A stretch of 17,535 nt of DNA, taken from Dehalococcoidia bacterium. Lineage in GTDB: Bacteria > Chloroflexota > Dehalococcoidia > Lucifugimonadales > JAGWBF01. The notes under the pieces are model-generated. The model was not told the DNA's origin, searched no databases, and was given only the letters and a program-made list of their open reading frames with translations. Location of the stretch: NCBI GenBank assembly GCA_021296025.1, contig JAGWBF010000021.1, forward strand, positions 1 through 17,535, given 5' to 3'. The translations under genes were made by a program, and so were the position numbers. Below, in pieces: positions 7,313 to 14,676 of the stretch; within the stretch, counting starts at the first letter, position 1, and every line of letters begins with the position of its first letter.

Positions 7313-7990
7313 GTGATCACCACTGAAGAACTGCAGGTAGTTGCCCTTTCTCTCCAGGTGGCGGCCGTAGGCACCCTCCTGGCCCTCCCCTTCGCCCTTT
7401 GGATAGGATGGTTCCTCGCTAAGTCATCCCTGCCCGGCAAAGCCCTGCTGGACACCCTGGTGTCCTTCCCCCTGGTGCTGCCGCCGGTGGCAACGGGCTA
7501 CGTTCTGCTTCTCATCATGGGCCGGGAAGGCCCTGTAGGGAAGGCCCTGCAGAGCTGGTTCGGGATCGACGTGGTTTTCACATGGGTGGCGGCGGCCCTG
7601 GCGGCGGGCCTGGTTGCCATGCCCCTGATGGTCAGGGCCATAGAGGTTGCCGTGGCCGGTGTGGACCCGCGCCTGGAGTTCGCTTCCCGCAGCCTGGGGG
7701 CTGGGCGTCTCTGGGCCTTCTTCACCATCACCGCTCCCCTGGCCCGCCGGGGGATCATCGCCGCTGTGCTCCTAGGCTTTGCCAGGGGTCTGGGGGAGTT
7801 CGGCGCTACAATTGTGGTGGCAGGAAACATTCCAGGGCGCACCCAGACCATACCCCTCTTTGTTTTCAACCGCATCCAGGTGGGCGACGATGCGGCAGCC
7901 GTCAGGCTCATAGTAGCTTCCATGGTGCTGGCCCTGCTGGCTTTACTGGTGCACCAGCACCTCGTGCGAAGGCAGCCTGCGAGGACCTAG
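7313..7990 (+). CDS. modB: Molybdate ABC transporter permease
   Basis: ModB forms the membrane channel for molybdate. From the GTG at 7313 it has 225 residues, standard for ModB, with about five to six hydrophobic segments. SFPLVLPPVATGYVLL (about 52-67) is a typical ModB stretch. The EAA loop that docks on the ATPase reads as EFASRSLGAGRLWAFF followed by TAPLARRGI (about 124-149), and GFARGLGEFGATIVVAG follows, as in other ModB proteins. GGAG at 7301-7304, eight bases upstream, favours 7313; an in-frame GTG at 7298 would add five residues but has no site. It lies 34 bases before modC. Confidence 0.92.
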   Translation: MITTEELQVVALSLQVAAVGTLLALPFALWIGWFLAKSSLPGKALLDTLVSFPLVLPPVATGYVLLLIMGREGPVGKALQSWFGIDVVFTWVAAALAAGLVAMPLMVRAIEVAVAGVDPRLEFASRSLGAGRLWAFFTITAPLARRGIIAAVLLGFARGLGEFGATIVVAGNIPGRTQTIPLFVFNRIQVGDDAAAVRLIVASMVLALLALLVHQHLVRRQPART

Positions 7991-8024
7991 AGTAGAAACT
8001 ATAGTAGCTAGGAGTTATGGAAAC

Positions 8025-9113
8025 GTGGCTGGACCCTTCCTGGAAGTTACAGCAACCAAGAGGTATCCGACCTTCGAGCTGAAGGTCGATGCTTCGGTGC
8101 CGCCGGGAATTACCGCCGTCTTCGGACCATCGGGGAGCGGCAAGACGACCATCCTGGACTGCATCGCCGGCCTGAAGCACCCCGAGGAGGGGGAAATATC
8201 CTTGAATGGGCGGGTGCTGGCCTCTTCGTCCAGGAAGGTGCGTCTGAAGCCCGAGGAACGCCGCATAGGGTACATGTTCCAAGAAGGGCTCTTGTTCCCC
8301 CATTACAGTGTTATCGACAACATCTCCTACGGGTACAAGCGCACCCCTCGGGAGAGGCGATGGATCCAACCCGATCACCTTGTAGAGCTCCTGGACCTGG
8401 GAAGCCTCCTGGAACGCCGACCTGGCAACCTGTCCTCGGGAGAGAGGCAGAGGGTAGCCCTGGCCAGGGCGTTGGCAACCTCCCCGGAGCTTCTCCTCCT
8501 GGATGAGCCCCTAAGCGCCCTGGACATGGGGTTGAGGGGCAGAATATTGCGGTACCTGAAGGCGGTGCACAGGGACCTGGCCATCCCTATGCTCTACGTG
8601 TCCCACGCCATCTCCGAGGTGATGGCCATAGCGGACATGGTCCTGGTGCTCTCCCACGGCAAGCAGCTGGCATTCGACCAGCCCCGCAAGGTGCTTCTGG
8701 AGCCCTACGTCCACTCGCTGGTGGGGTCCGGCAGCCTGGAAAACATGCTGGACGGACAGGTGGAGGAGCATCTGCCACCGGGCAGCTTGACTGCTGTCAG
8801 GTCGGGGGATGCCCTCCTCTGGTTATCCGGTATCCCCGGGGAGAGGCCCCCTGAGACCCCGATCTCCGTCGCCATACCTGCCAGGGACATCATAGTGGCC
8901 TTGGATGTCCCCAGCCGCATGAGCGCCCGCAACATCCTCCATGGACGGGTGGAGAGCATCCACCCCATAGACAACAACGTGCTGGTTTACGCCGACGTTG
9001 GGACAAGCATCATGGCGGAGATTACGCCCGAAGCCCTGGAGAACCTGGGCCTTCGGGAAGGGCAGGATGTTTACCTGGTGATCAAGTCCAGCTCCATCAT
9101 AGCCCTGGACTAA
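8025..9113 (+). CDS. modC: Molybdate ABC transporter ATPase
   Basis: ModC powers molybdate import. The 362-residue protein has Walker A GPSGSGKTT (34-42), Q-loop Q86, signature LSSGE (136-140), Walker B LLLLDEP (156-162), D-loop SALD (164-167) and switch H194. The C-terminus from about 299 (MSARNILHGRVESI) is a MOP/TOBE domain that binds oxyanions and is diagnostic of ModC over other importers. The start is a GTG with GGAG at 8011-8014, ten bases upstream; a nearby ATG at 8017 is out of frame and soon stops. No terminator with a T-run follows the stop, and no ModE-type regulator gene is in the window. Confidence 0.93.
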   Translation: MAGPFLEVTATKRYPTFELKVDASVPPGITAVFGPSGSGKTTILDCIAGLKHPEEGEISLNGRVLASSSRKVRLKPEERRIGYMFQEGLLFPHYSVIDNISYGYKRTPRERRWIQPDHLVELLDLGSLLERRPGNLSSGERQRVALARALATSPELLLLDEPLSALDMGLRGRILRYLKAVHRDLAIPMLYVSHAISEVMAIADMVLVLSHGKQLAFDQPRKVLLEPYVHSLVGSGSLENMLDGQVEEHLPPGSLTAVRSGDALLWLSGIPGERPPETPISVAIPARDIIVALDVPSRMSARNILHGRVESIHPIDNNVLVYADVGTSIMAEITPEALENLGLREGQDVYLVIKSSSIIALD

Positions 9114-9156
9114 CTAGCCCGATTCCGTAAGCTTCTGAGAACCGGACTATCTCTCG

Positions 9157-9169
9157 ATGGTCGGACCAT
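9157..9169. other. Short perfect palindrome between convergent genes
   Basis: ATGGTCGGACCAT (6-1-6) lies in the gap between the end of modC and the end of the - strand hypothetical gene. It could fold as a 5-bp stem with a CGG loop. There is no T-run on either strand, so a terminator role is weakly supported. Confidence 0.25.
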
Positions 9170-9229
9170 ACGCCGAAAGCAAATGGAACCTTACGGGGGT
9201 TCATTATTCGGACGACGCGTTGGTGGGAT

Positions 9230-9712
9230 TCAGCGTTTCAGCTTCAAGAACGCCAGCAACCGCAACAAGCCTATCCTCTCCAACAGACTGCGCTCCCTCA
9301 CCATCAGCTTGTTCTTCTTACCCTTGGGCGGAGGTTTTGTCCACGGCCAACGAATATCTAGCGAAGGCCAGTTCCAAGAGGGTGGAGGCTTAGACCATTT
9401 GTCCATCTCGCGGGACTCGTATATCCACCGCTTCTCTGGGAGAGGGATGATAGCCTTCAGTCCCACCGGGTTTCCCGCTTCATTAACCAGCTTCCACCAC
9501 CTGCCTAGGAGATAAGCGGGAGGCTCCCACTCTGAGGATGTTGGGATGTACGCCATCTCAACAAACCGGCCCATGTGCCTCTTGCTGACATCCTCGCGGC
9601 CGCGCCAATGCCATCCGTTGCGATAGGCTCTATAGCCTGGGCCGTTGCACAGAATCTCCTGGCTGATCCGAATCTTGTTTGGGTCTGTTGTGCGCATACC
9701 CAGCTTCGGCAT
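9230..9712 (-). CDS. Tryptophan- and proline-rich hypothetical protein
   Basis: I do not recognise a family. The 160-residue product has no signal peptide or long membrane segment and is rich in tryptophan: eleven residues at 34, 36, 62, 72, 73, 96, 106, 113, 115, 122 and 124. The middle (GYRAYRNGWHWRGRE, 26-40) is basic and aromatic. Near the C-terminus a WSKPPP/WTKPPP motif occurs twice, 18 residues apart (106-111 and 124-129), before a Lys-rich stretch (128-135) and a leucine-rich basic tail. Codons end mostly in G or C, which argues for real coding, though the region reads as slightly less GC-rich than its neighbours. The start has no good Shine-Dalgarno; M6 (9697) is an alternative. It lies 81 bases downstream of the panE-like gene on the same strand, with a TATAAT between them. 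Confidence 0.5.
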   Translation of the reverse strand: MPKLGMRTTDPNKIRISQEILCNGPGYRAYRNGWHWRGREDVSKRHMGRFVEMAYIPTSSEWEPPAYLLGRWWKLVNEAGNPVGLKAIIPLPEKRWIYESREMDKWSKPPPSWNWPSLDIRWPWTKPPPKGKKNKLMVRERSLLERIGLLRLLAFLKLKR

Positions 9713-9764
9713 TTATTAGTGGGGTTCCATTGCTTCTGAGATACGGGCATCTGGCCGTAGTCAG

Positions 9765-9770
9765 ATTATA
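9765..9770 (-). promoter_or_regulatory. Candidate -10 (TATAAT) upstream of the W-rich gene
   Basis: The - strand reads TATAAT here, about 53 bases before the ATG at 9712. It is a perfect -10, but no -35 is visible at the usual distance. It hints at independent transcription of the hypothetical gene. Confidence 0.35.
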
Positions 9771-9793
9771 GGATAACAGGAAACGGAGCCCCT

Positions 9794-10711
9794 TTATTGG
9801 TACCCGTCCTTGTGGACCACCAGCAGGGAGTACAGGACATCGTTGACCGGGGTCGGGATGCCATGCTCCCGGCCCAGGCGCACCACACTGCCGTTCAGGG
9901 CCTCCAGCTCCAAGGGTCTGCCCAACTCAAGGTCTGTGTGCATGGAGGCGTGGAGGTCCTTGGCTGTGGACTCCATGTAGGCCATGATCTTGTCCACCAC
10001 ATCGTCATCCAGGCCTACTCCCTCCGCCCGCCCCACCGCTTCGATCTCCCGCAGGCAGGAGATGACCATAGCCTTTGATTCGGGATCCGCCAGCAGGGGC
10101 GCCATGGAAGCCCTGGAGGTGCTGGTGACCCCGGCCAGGGTAGCTATGAAGATGAACTTGGCCCAAAGGGCTTTGAGCACATCGCCGGCCAGCTCCGAGT
10201 TGATCTCGGCGGCGCGGAAGGTGTCCTGGATGTTCAGGGCGCGCTGTGTCGAGGAGCCGTCGGCTTCACCGAAGACGATGCGCACCACATCGCCCACCTG
10301 CTCCACAATCCCCGGCCCAGCCAGGTGGGTCTCGATGTAGGCTGCTCCGGGCAGCACCCGGTCCATGCCGTAGGCCCTGCCCACCTCCTTGTACGCCTCC
10401 ACGCCGTTCTGCAGCGTGATCACGGAAGTTGCGCTGCCCATGAGAGGCGCCATGGAGGGTATGGCGACCGCATTCTGGTAGGTCTTCACTGTCAGAAAGG
10501 CCAGATCGACGGGACCGGCGTCGGCGGGGTTGTCGGTAGCATGGACGGCAACGTTGAAGTTGCCCCGGCTGCTGCGCACCTCCAGGCCGTTCATGCGAAT
10601 AGCATCCAGGTGCTCACCCCGGGCCAGAAGGGTCACCTCGTTGCCGGCCCTTGCCAGGAGCCCGCCGAAGTAGCCGCCCACCGCGCCCGCGCCGACAATG
10701 GCTATGCGCAT
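9794..10711 (-). CDS. panE: 2-dehydropantoate 2-reductase family protein (ApbA/PanE)
   Basis: PanE reduces ketopantoate to pantoate with NADPH on the route to pantothenate and CoA. The 305-residue protein has the N-terminal NADP fold GAGAVGG (7-13), LTVKTYQ (73-79), and LQNGV (100-104). The catalytic-lysine segment is KALWAKFIF (180-188, K185). The C-terminal SMHTDLELGRPLELEALNG (256-274) matches the family's SSMxxD...RPTEIDxxNG motif, with E268 as the likely catalytic acid. Usual sequences have asparagines after the lysine (KxxxNAxxN); here the stretch is IATLAG, so the family call is firm but the substrate is less so. Many bacteria carry ApbA paralogues acting on other 2-oxo acids. GGAGG six bases before the ATG supports the start. 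It is divergent from the ThDP enzyme. Confidence 0.8.
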   Translation of the reverse strand: MRIAIVGAGAVGGYFGGLLARAGNEVTLLARGEHLDAIRMNGLEVRSSRGNFNVAVHATDNPADAGPVDLAFLTVKTYQNAVAIPSMAPLMGSATSVITLQNGVEAYKEVGRAYGMDRVLPGAAYIETHLAGPGIVEQVGDVVRIVFGEADGSSTQRALNIQDTFRAAEINSELAGDVLKALWAKFIFIATLAGVTSTSRASMAPLLADPESKAMVISCLREIEAVGRAEGVGLDDDVVDKIMAYMESTAKDLHASMHTDLELGRPLELEALNGSVVRLGREHGIPTPVNDVLYSLLVVHKDGYQ

Positions 10712-10744
10712 CCAGCACCTCCGGGGTTAGTGTTTTCCCCAAGA

Positions 10745-10755
10745 TAGCTTAGCTA
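10745..10755. promoter_or_regulatory. Small palindrome in the panE/ThDP divergent gap
   Basis: TAGCTTAGCTA is a perfect 5-1-5 inverted repeat about 35 bases upstream of the panE-like start, in the 145-base divergent region. AGCTAAG recurs at 10821-10827. An operator role is possible but short palindromes are common. Confidence 0.2.
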
Positions 10756-10856
10756 GGGCAGCCTCGGCAAGCCAGACCTTGCTATGCCCATTTCCAGGCT
10801 GTAAGCTCTATTGATTCCAAAGCTAAGGCGTACTACGACGGCCGCGAGGAGATGAA

Positions 10857-12548
10857 ATGGCAAAGCTGACGGGGAGCCATGTACTGGTCAGGGCCCTCAA
10901 GCAGGAAGGCATCAAGAAGATATTCACCATCGTCGGCGACACCATCCTCCCCTTGGTGGATGCGGTGGAGGATGAAGGCCTGGAGTTCATCGACACCAGG
11001 CACGAAGCCGCAGCCATGCACATGGCCGATGCATGGTGCCGGGTCACGGGGGAACCTGCCGTGGCGATGTTCACGGGAGGCCCCGGCTTTTCCAACGCCA
11101 TTTCCGCGCTGCCCAACATCTACACTTCCGAGAGCCCCGTGGTGTTCATCACCGGGGCTGCCGAGCTCCCCGAAAAGGGGATGTACGCCTTCCAGGAGAT
11201 CGACCAGGTGGAGATAGCTGCTCCCATGAGCAAGGGGTCTTGGCTGGTGCACGACCGCCGGCGCATCGCCGATTACGTGGCTACCGCCTTCCGCACCGCC
11301 ATGGGAGGCAGGCCCGGCCCGGTGCACCTGACCATTCCCCTAGACGTGCAGGAAGCCGACTGCTCCGAGGATGACCTGCCCGGGTACACCCCTGGGCAGT
11401 ACCGCAACAGGGGGCGCTCCCATGGCGACCCGGCCCTGGTGCGGGAGGCGGTGCAGATGCTGGCGTCGGCCAGCAAGCCCGTCATCATCGCCGCCAACGC
11501 CGCCCGATATTCGGTGAGCACCGAGGGATTGCAGGAGCTTGTGGAAGCCACAGGCATACCCGTCTTCACGGTGGAGCAGGCCCGGGGACTGGTGTCCGAC
11601 GACCATCCCCTTTGCTTCGGCTATGCCGATGGTGCCCTGAACGCCACCGCCCGCCGGTTCCGGGAGGCGGATACGGTGCTGCTGCTGGGCAAGCGGTTCG
11701 ACCATCGCTATCGCTACGGCCAGCCGCCCTACTTCGATGGCGCCGCCAACATCATCCAGGTGGACCCCTCCCCGGCGGAGATCGGCCGTAACCGGGGAGT
11801 TTCAGTGGGCATCGTGGGGGACATCGGCGCCGTGGTGGAGCAGCTGACCCAGGAGGCTGGGAAGGCTGCATGGTCACCTCAGAGGCTGGCCCCCTGGGTC
11901 GATCAGCTCCGCCAGGACCGCCAAGCCTGGAAGGAGACCCTGGAAGCCAATGCATCCGACGAGCTTCCCCTGCATCCGATGAAGGTGTTCCGGGAAATTG
12001 AGCACCTTACCGACGACGACTCGTTCATCATCTTCGACGGGGGCGACTACGCCCAGTGGGGACGCTCCTACATGAGAGCCAGGAAGACGGGTCACTGGAT
12101 GCGCCTGGGCCCGTTGAGCCACCTGGGGTGCGGGCTACCCTATGCTTTGGCGGCCAAGCTGGCCCAGCCCGACTCCAAGGTGTTCCTGTTCATCGGCGAC
12201 GGTTCCATTGGCTTCTACGCCATGGAGTTCGACACCGCCGTCCGCCACAACCTGCCCATAACCGTCGTCATGGGAAACGACTCGGCGTGGGGCATCGACA
12301 AGAATTTCCAGCTTGCCTATTACGGGCGGGCGGTGGCCACGGATTTAAGGTTCGTCGGCTACGAGAAGATCGTGGAGACCCTGGGAGGCTACGGCGAGTA
12401 TGTGGAGCAGCCCGCCGATGTCGCTCCTGCCGTCGGGCGCGCGCTGGCATCGGGCAAGCCGTCACTGGTAAACATCAGGATCCGCTCAGCCCAGAGCCCT
12501 CTCGCCGACGCCATGGTGGCCCGGCGCCTTAGCTCCCGGACGGGATAG
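10857..12548 (+). CDS. Thiamine diphosphate-dependent enzyme, acetolactate synthase/2-hydroxyacyl-CoA lyase-like
   Basis: The 563-residue protein has all three domains of the pyruvate decarboxylase/acetolactate synthase superfamily, which make or cleave C-C bonds next to a carbonyl through ThDP. The N-terminal Pyr domain (about 1-165) carries the ThDP-activating glutamate E50 in DTRHEAAAMHMADAW and the GGPGFSNA loop (74-81). The middle domain is about 190-330. The C-terminal PP domain binds ThDP-Mg through GDGS (447-450) and N474 in VMGNDSAWG. The substrate is unclear: acetolactate synthase needs no regulatory-subunit gene here to be called, and benzaldehyde lyase, oxalyl-CoA decarboxylase and 2-hydroxyacyl-CoA lyase remain possible. 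A strong GAGGAGA site (10846-10852) precedes the ATG. It may be catabolic, as no ilv genes lie nearby. Confidence 0.85.
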   Translation: MAKLTGSHVLVRALKQEGIKKIFTIVGDTILPLVDAVEDEGLEFIDTRHEAAAMHMADAWCRVTGEPAVAMFTGGPGFSNAISALPNIYTSESPVVFITGAAELPEKGMYAFQEIDQVEIAAPMSKGSWLVHDRRRIADYVATAFRTAMGGRPGPVHLTIPLDVQEADCSEDDLPGYTPGQYRNRGRSHGDPALVREAVQMLASASKPVIIAANAARYSVSTEGLQELVEATGIPVFTVEQARGLVSDDHPLCFGYADGALNATARRFREADTVLLLGKRFDHRYRYGQPPYFDGAANIIQVDPSPAEIGRNRGVSVGIVGDIGAVVEQLTQEAGKAAWSPQRLAPWVDQLRQDRQAWKETLEANASDELPLHPMKVFREIEHLTDDDSFIIFDGGDYAQWGRSYMRARKTGHWMRLGPLSHLGCGLPYALAAKLAQPDSKVFLFIGDGSIGFYAMEFDTAVRHNLPITVVMGNDSAWGIDKNFQLAYYGRAVATDLRFVGYEKIVETLGGYGEYVEQPADVAPAVGRALASGKPSLVNIRIRSAQSPLADAMVARRLSSRTG

Positions 12549-12606
12549 GCAGCCCCAGTGCCGGAACAGGGGGGTTCGTCTTCGGGAATTGCTACCTGCC
12601 CATAGC

Positions 12607-12635
12607 TTGACATTGACAGCTTATGTGCTCAGAAT
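12607..12635 (+). promoter_or_regulatory. Candidate promoter with tandem -35 boxes
   Basis: Two perfect -35 hexamers sit back to back (TTGACATTGACA, 12607-12618). The first is followed after 17 bases by CAGAAT (12630-12635), which matches TATAAT at four positions. Transcription would start near 12642, about 80 bases before the dehalogenase-like start. The weak -10 suggests low or activator-dependent activity. Confidence 0.4.
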
Positions 12636-12721
12636 GGGCGGATATGTTCCCTACCATGGCGGAAGTGTATCCGTCACCCATCTAAGGGACCGGCACCCAT
12701 ATCAGAAGGGGAGGTAGCAGC

Positions 12722-13993
12722 ATGCTAAAGATAGGCCACAAGGTAAAGCGCCCTGGCAGAAATCACGGTGATGAACCCATCGAAATCAATGTCCCAGAGG
12801 AGTTGGAAACGGTACCTGGGGTCAACCAGAACTCGGCGGATGTGGACTTCTACAGCCGTGAGTATCCGTTGGAGAGCCAGAACATTGAACTGACCGCCGA
12901 CCGGGAATGGGTTTGGACAGTGTACACCCACGAGGTGCTGGAAGACCGGAAGCAGCATGACCGGCTCAACGGCCCCATCGTGGCCGCCGCCCTCAACACC
13001 GGCGAGATTGAGCCGACGGGTAAGGCCGACCCCGACGTGGATGTGACCGACGCCATCAAGACCAAGGCCAGGGAGCTGGGCTTCGGCGAGGTCGGCATCA
13101 CCAAGCTGGACCTCCGATACATATTCAAGTACAAGAAATCGTGGGCCAAGTTTCCCCACGCCATCTGCCTTGCTTGGGAACAGGACTACGAGCCCACCCA
13201 GACAGCCCCAAGCATAGAGGCTGAAGGCCCCCACTTTGGTGTGTACAGGACCATGGGCGCCGTTGCCCTCGACATGGCAGACTATATTCGCACCCTGGGT
13301 TACTATGCCCAGGTGCACAGCCCCAACGACAACAGCGGTGCCTACATACCCATGTTCGTGGAAGCTGGGCTGGGCCAGCTGGGCGCCAACGGCCAGCTCC
13401 TGTCGCCCCACTTCGGCTCCAGGGCCAGGCTGATGCTCATCTCCACCGACGCCAAGGTCACCTACGACCAGCCTGTGGACTACGGCATGCACTCCTTCTG
13501 CAACATCTGCCAGATATGCGTCAACCGATGCCCGGGACGGGCCCTCATGCGCGACAAGGTCATGTGGAGGGGCGTGGAAAAGAATAAGCTCATCTACAAG
13601 CGTTGCCGCCCCGTCATGGCCCAGTACGAGGGCTGCGCCGTCTGCATGAAGGTGTGCCCCATTCAGAGGTACGGCATGAAACCGGTGCTGGACCACTACA
13701 ACGAGACAGGGCAGATCCTAGGCAAGGGCACCCACCTGCTGGAGGGATTCAACCTGCGGGACAAGGGCTACTACGGTCCCGGCGAGCTTCCCCACTTCGA
13801 CAAGGACTTCTTCAGCATCCCCCACGGCAAGTCCGAGGACATGGTGTTCGAGCAGTTCAAGGAGAAGGTTTCCAACGGTGAGATCCCTGAAGGTCCAGAA
13901 GGGGATGCCGAGCTACGCCAGTTCAAGAACAAAGTATCCCAGTACGTGAACCAGGGTGTCGTCGACATGATGACTCCGCCGGAGGAGGCGTAA
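12722..13993 (+). CDS. Reductive dehalogenase-like corrinoid/double [4Fe-4S] protein, cytosolic
   Basis: The 423-residue protein resembles the catalytic RdhA/QueG superfamily, which uses cobalamin and two [4Fe-4S] clusters for reductive reactions such as dehalogenation. The corrinoid-domain core includes the EAGLGQLGANGQLLSPHFGS run (214-233) and RARLML (234-239). Cluster one uses C260, C263, C266 and C270 (CxxCxxCxxxCP). Cluster two uses C295, C305, C308 and C312 (C-x9-CxxCxxxCP). There is no Tat signal (no RRxFxK) or hydrophobic leader, unlike respiratory RdhA, and no RdhB anchor gene is adjacent. This points to a soluble, non-respiratory enzyme. It is not QueG: the N-terminal part and the C-terminal 110 residues are different. 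Substrate unknown. GGGGAGG seven bases before the ATG supports the start. Confidence 0.8.
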   Translation: MLKIGHKVKRPGRNHGDEPIEINVPEELETVPGVNQNSADVDFYSREYPLESQNIELTADREWVWTVYTHEVLEDRKQHDRLNGPIVAAALNTGEIEPTGKADPDVDVTDAIKTKARELGFGEVGITKLDLRYIFKYKKSWAKFPHAICLAWEQDYEPTQTAPSIEAEGPHFGVYRTMGAVALDMADYIRTLGYYAQVHSPNDNSGAYIPMFVEAGLGQLGANGQLLSPHFGSRARLMLISTDAKVTYDQPVDYGMHSFCNICQICVNRCPGRALMRDKVMWRGVEKNKLIYKRCRPVMAQYEGCAVCMKVCPIQRYGMKPVLDHYNETGQILGKGTHLLEGFNLRDKGYYGPGELPHFDKDFFSIPHGKSEDMVFEQFKEKVSNGEIPEGPEGDAELRQFKNKVSQYVNQGVVDMMTPPEEA

Positions 13994-14032
13994 GGGCCGG
14001 TCCAGCTTCGCCGGAGCATGAGCTGAAACCAG

Positions 14033-14060
14033 AATGGGCGGGTCTTGAGACCCGCCCATT
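14033..14060 (+). terminator. Hairpin after the dehalogenase-like gene
   Basis: A perfect 13-bp stem (AATGGGCGGGTCT with its complement) has a two-base TG between arms, so it folds with a small loop. It lies 40 bases past the stop at 13993. The following T-run is short (TTT), so it may act as a weak or processing-stabilised 3' end; the symmetry allows use on both strands. Confidence 0.6.
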
Positions 14061-14069
14061 TGAACTGTT

Positions 14070-14091
14070 AAAAGGGTGCGCCAACCGCACC
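14070..14091 (-). terminator. Intrinsic terminator for the thioesterase gene
   Basis: On the - strand GGTGCG-(gttgg)-CGCACC forms a 6-bp, GC-rich stem followed by CTTTT. It lies about 190 bases past the stop of the - strand thioesterase and faces the + strand hairpin, as expected between convergent genes. Confidence 0.45.
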
Positions 14092-14154
14092 TCCGGTCCC
14101 TCTCCCTTGGGGATGATATTGCCTAGCCCCCATAAATCCCTATCCCTGCCGCCC

Positions 14155-14235
14155 GTCACTCCCGCGAAAGCGCGAGTCTACGTCCCTACAACTGTGCTGT
14201 CGGCAAAGGTAGATTCCCGCTTTCTCGGGAACGAC
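14155..14235. repeat. 81-bp inverted-repeat element (REP/MITE-like)
   Basis: Two 27-base arms (14155-14181 and 14209-14235) are inverted repeats that match at 22 of 27 positions, with a 27-base spacer. Each arm is itself a hairpin: left ACTCCCGC-GAAA-GCGCGAGT with one mismatch, right TTCCCG-CTTTCT-CGGGAA. The arm consensus, roughly GTC-TTCCCGCGAAAGCGGGAA, is of the kind I recall as dispersed extragenic palindromes in many bacterial genomes. It holds no gene and sits in a convergent intergenic region, the typical site for REP or BIME units. Confidence 0.65.
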
Positions 14236-14283
14236 GAGATTATTGGAGGTCAGAGGCTGCGCTGGGGTTAGTCAGAGGGATGG

Positions 14284-14637
14284 TCAGGGTCTGGGTGTGA
14301 TGATGGCCCGCTGGTGGGTGCCCTCCCCGATCTTGGTCTCGCCGTTGTAGGCGTTGATATTGAAGTTGACCCTGTTGCGGAAAACCTCGGTAACCTCGGC
14401 GGTTGCCACTATGGTAGCCCCAAGGGGCGCGGCGGCAATGTGGCGTATTTTTACCTCGTACCCCACCGACACCTGCCCTCCGTTCAGGTAAGGCTCGAGA
14501 GCGGTGCTGGCCGCCTTCTCCATCAGGTGGATCATGGAGGGCGTGCTGAACTTCTTTACATGCTGGGCGATGTTGTGATCGCAGACCACGGTCTCACTAC
14601 GGGCCTCCAAGCCCGGGACAATCTTCTCGCTGACCAT
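14284..14637 (-). CDS. Hotdog-fold thioesterase, FlK (fluoroacetyl-CoA thioesterase)-like
   Basis: This 117-residue single-domain hotdog protein should hydrolyse an acyl-CoA. The motif FSTPSMIHLMEKAA (30-43) and VGYEVKIRHIAAAPLG (58-73) are typical of the FlK-like family. The FlK catalytic residues T42, E50 and H76 have counterparts T32, E40 and H66, with identical spacing (8 and 26 residues). FlK itself protects Streptomyces cattleya from fluoroacetate by cleaving fluoroacetyl-CoA; most family members have unknown, probably ordinary, acyl-CoA substrates. AGGAG eight bases before the ATG supports the start. The gene converges on the dehalogenase-like gene across a 290-base spacer. A possible -10 (TAGAAT) lies on the - strand at 14719-14724. 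Confidence 0.82.
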   Translation of the reverse strand: MVSEKIVPGLEARSETVVCDHNIAQHVKKFSTPSMIHLMEKAASTALEPYLNGGQVSVGYEVKIRHIAAAPLGATIVATAEVTEVFRNRVNFNINAYNGETKIGEGTHQRAIITPRP

Positions 14638-14676
14638 CCGGCAATCTCCTGGCTGACAATTGGGCTGCCCGGGCCC

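Noticed and set aside
9114..9793. Insertion sequence or integrated element around the W-rich gene
   Set aside because: No terminal inverted repeats, target-site duplication or transposase motif were found; only a mild composition shift and one short palindrome.
5242..12548. Oxalate degradation pair (formyl-CoA transferase plus oxalyl-CoA decarboxylase)
   Set aside because: The CoA-transferase and ThDP enzyme are separated by modABC and two opposite-strand genes, and no oxalate-specific residue could be confirmed.
12725..13696. Antisense open frame (323 codons) opposite the dehalogenase-like gene
   Set aside because: It is a by-product of high GC at third positions of the sense gene; no motif or start signal is visible.
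14155..14235. tRNA or structured small RNA
   Set aside because: The hairpins are extragenic inverted repeats; no cloverleaf, anticodon arm or CCA-type end could be drawn.
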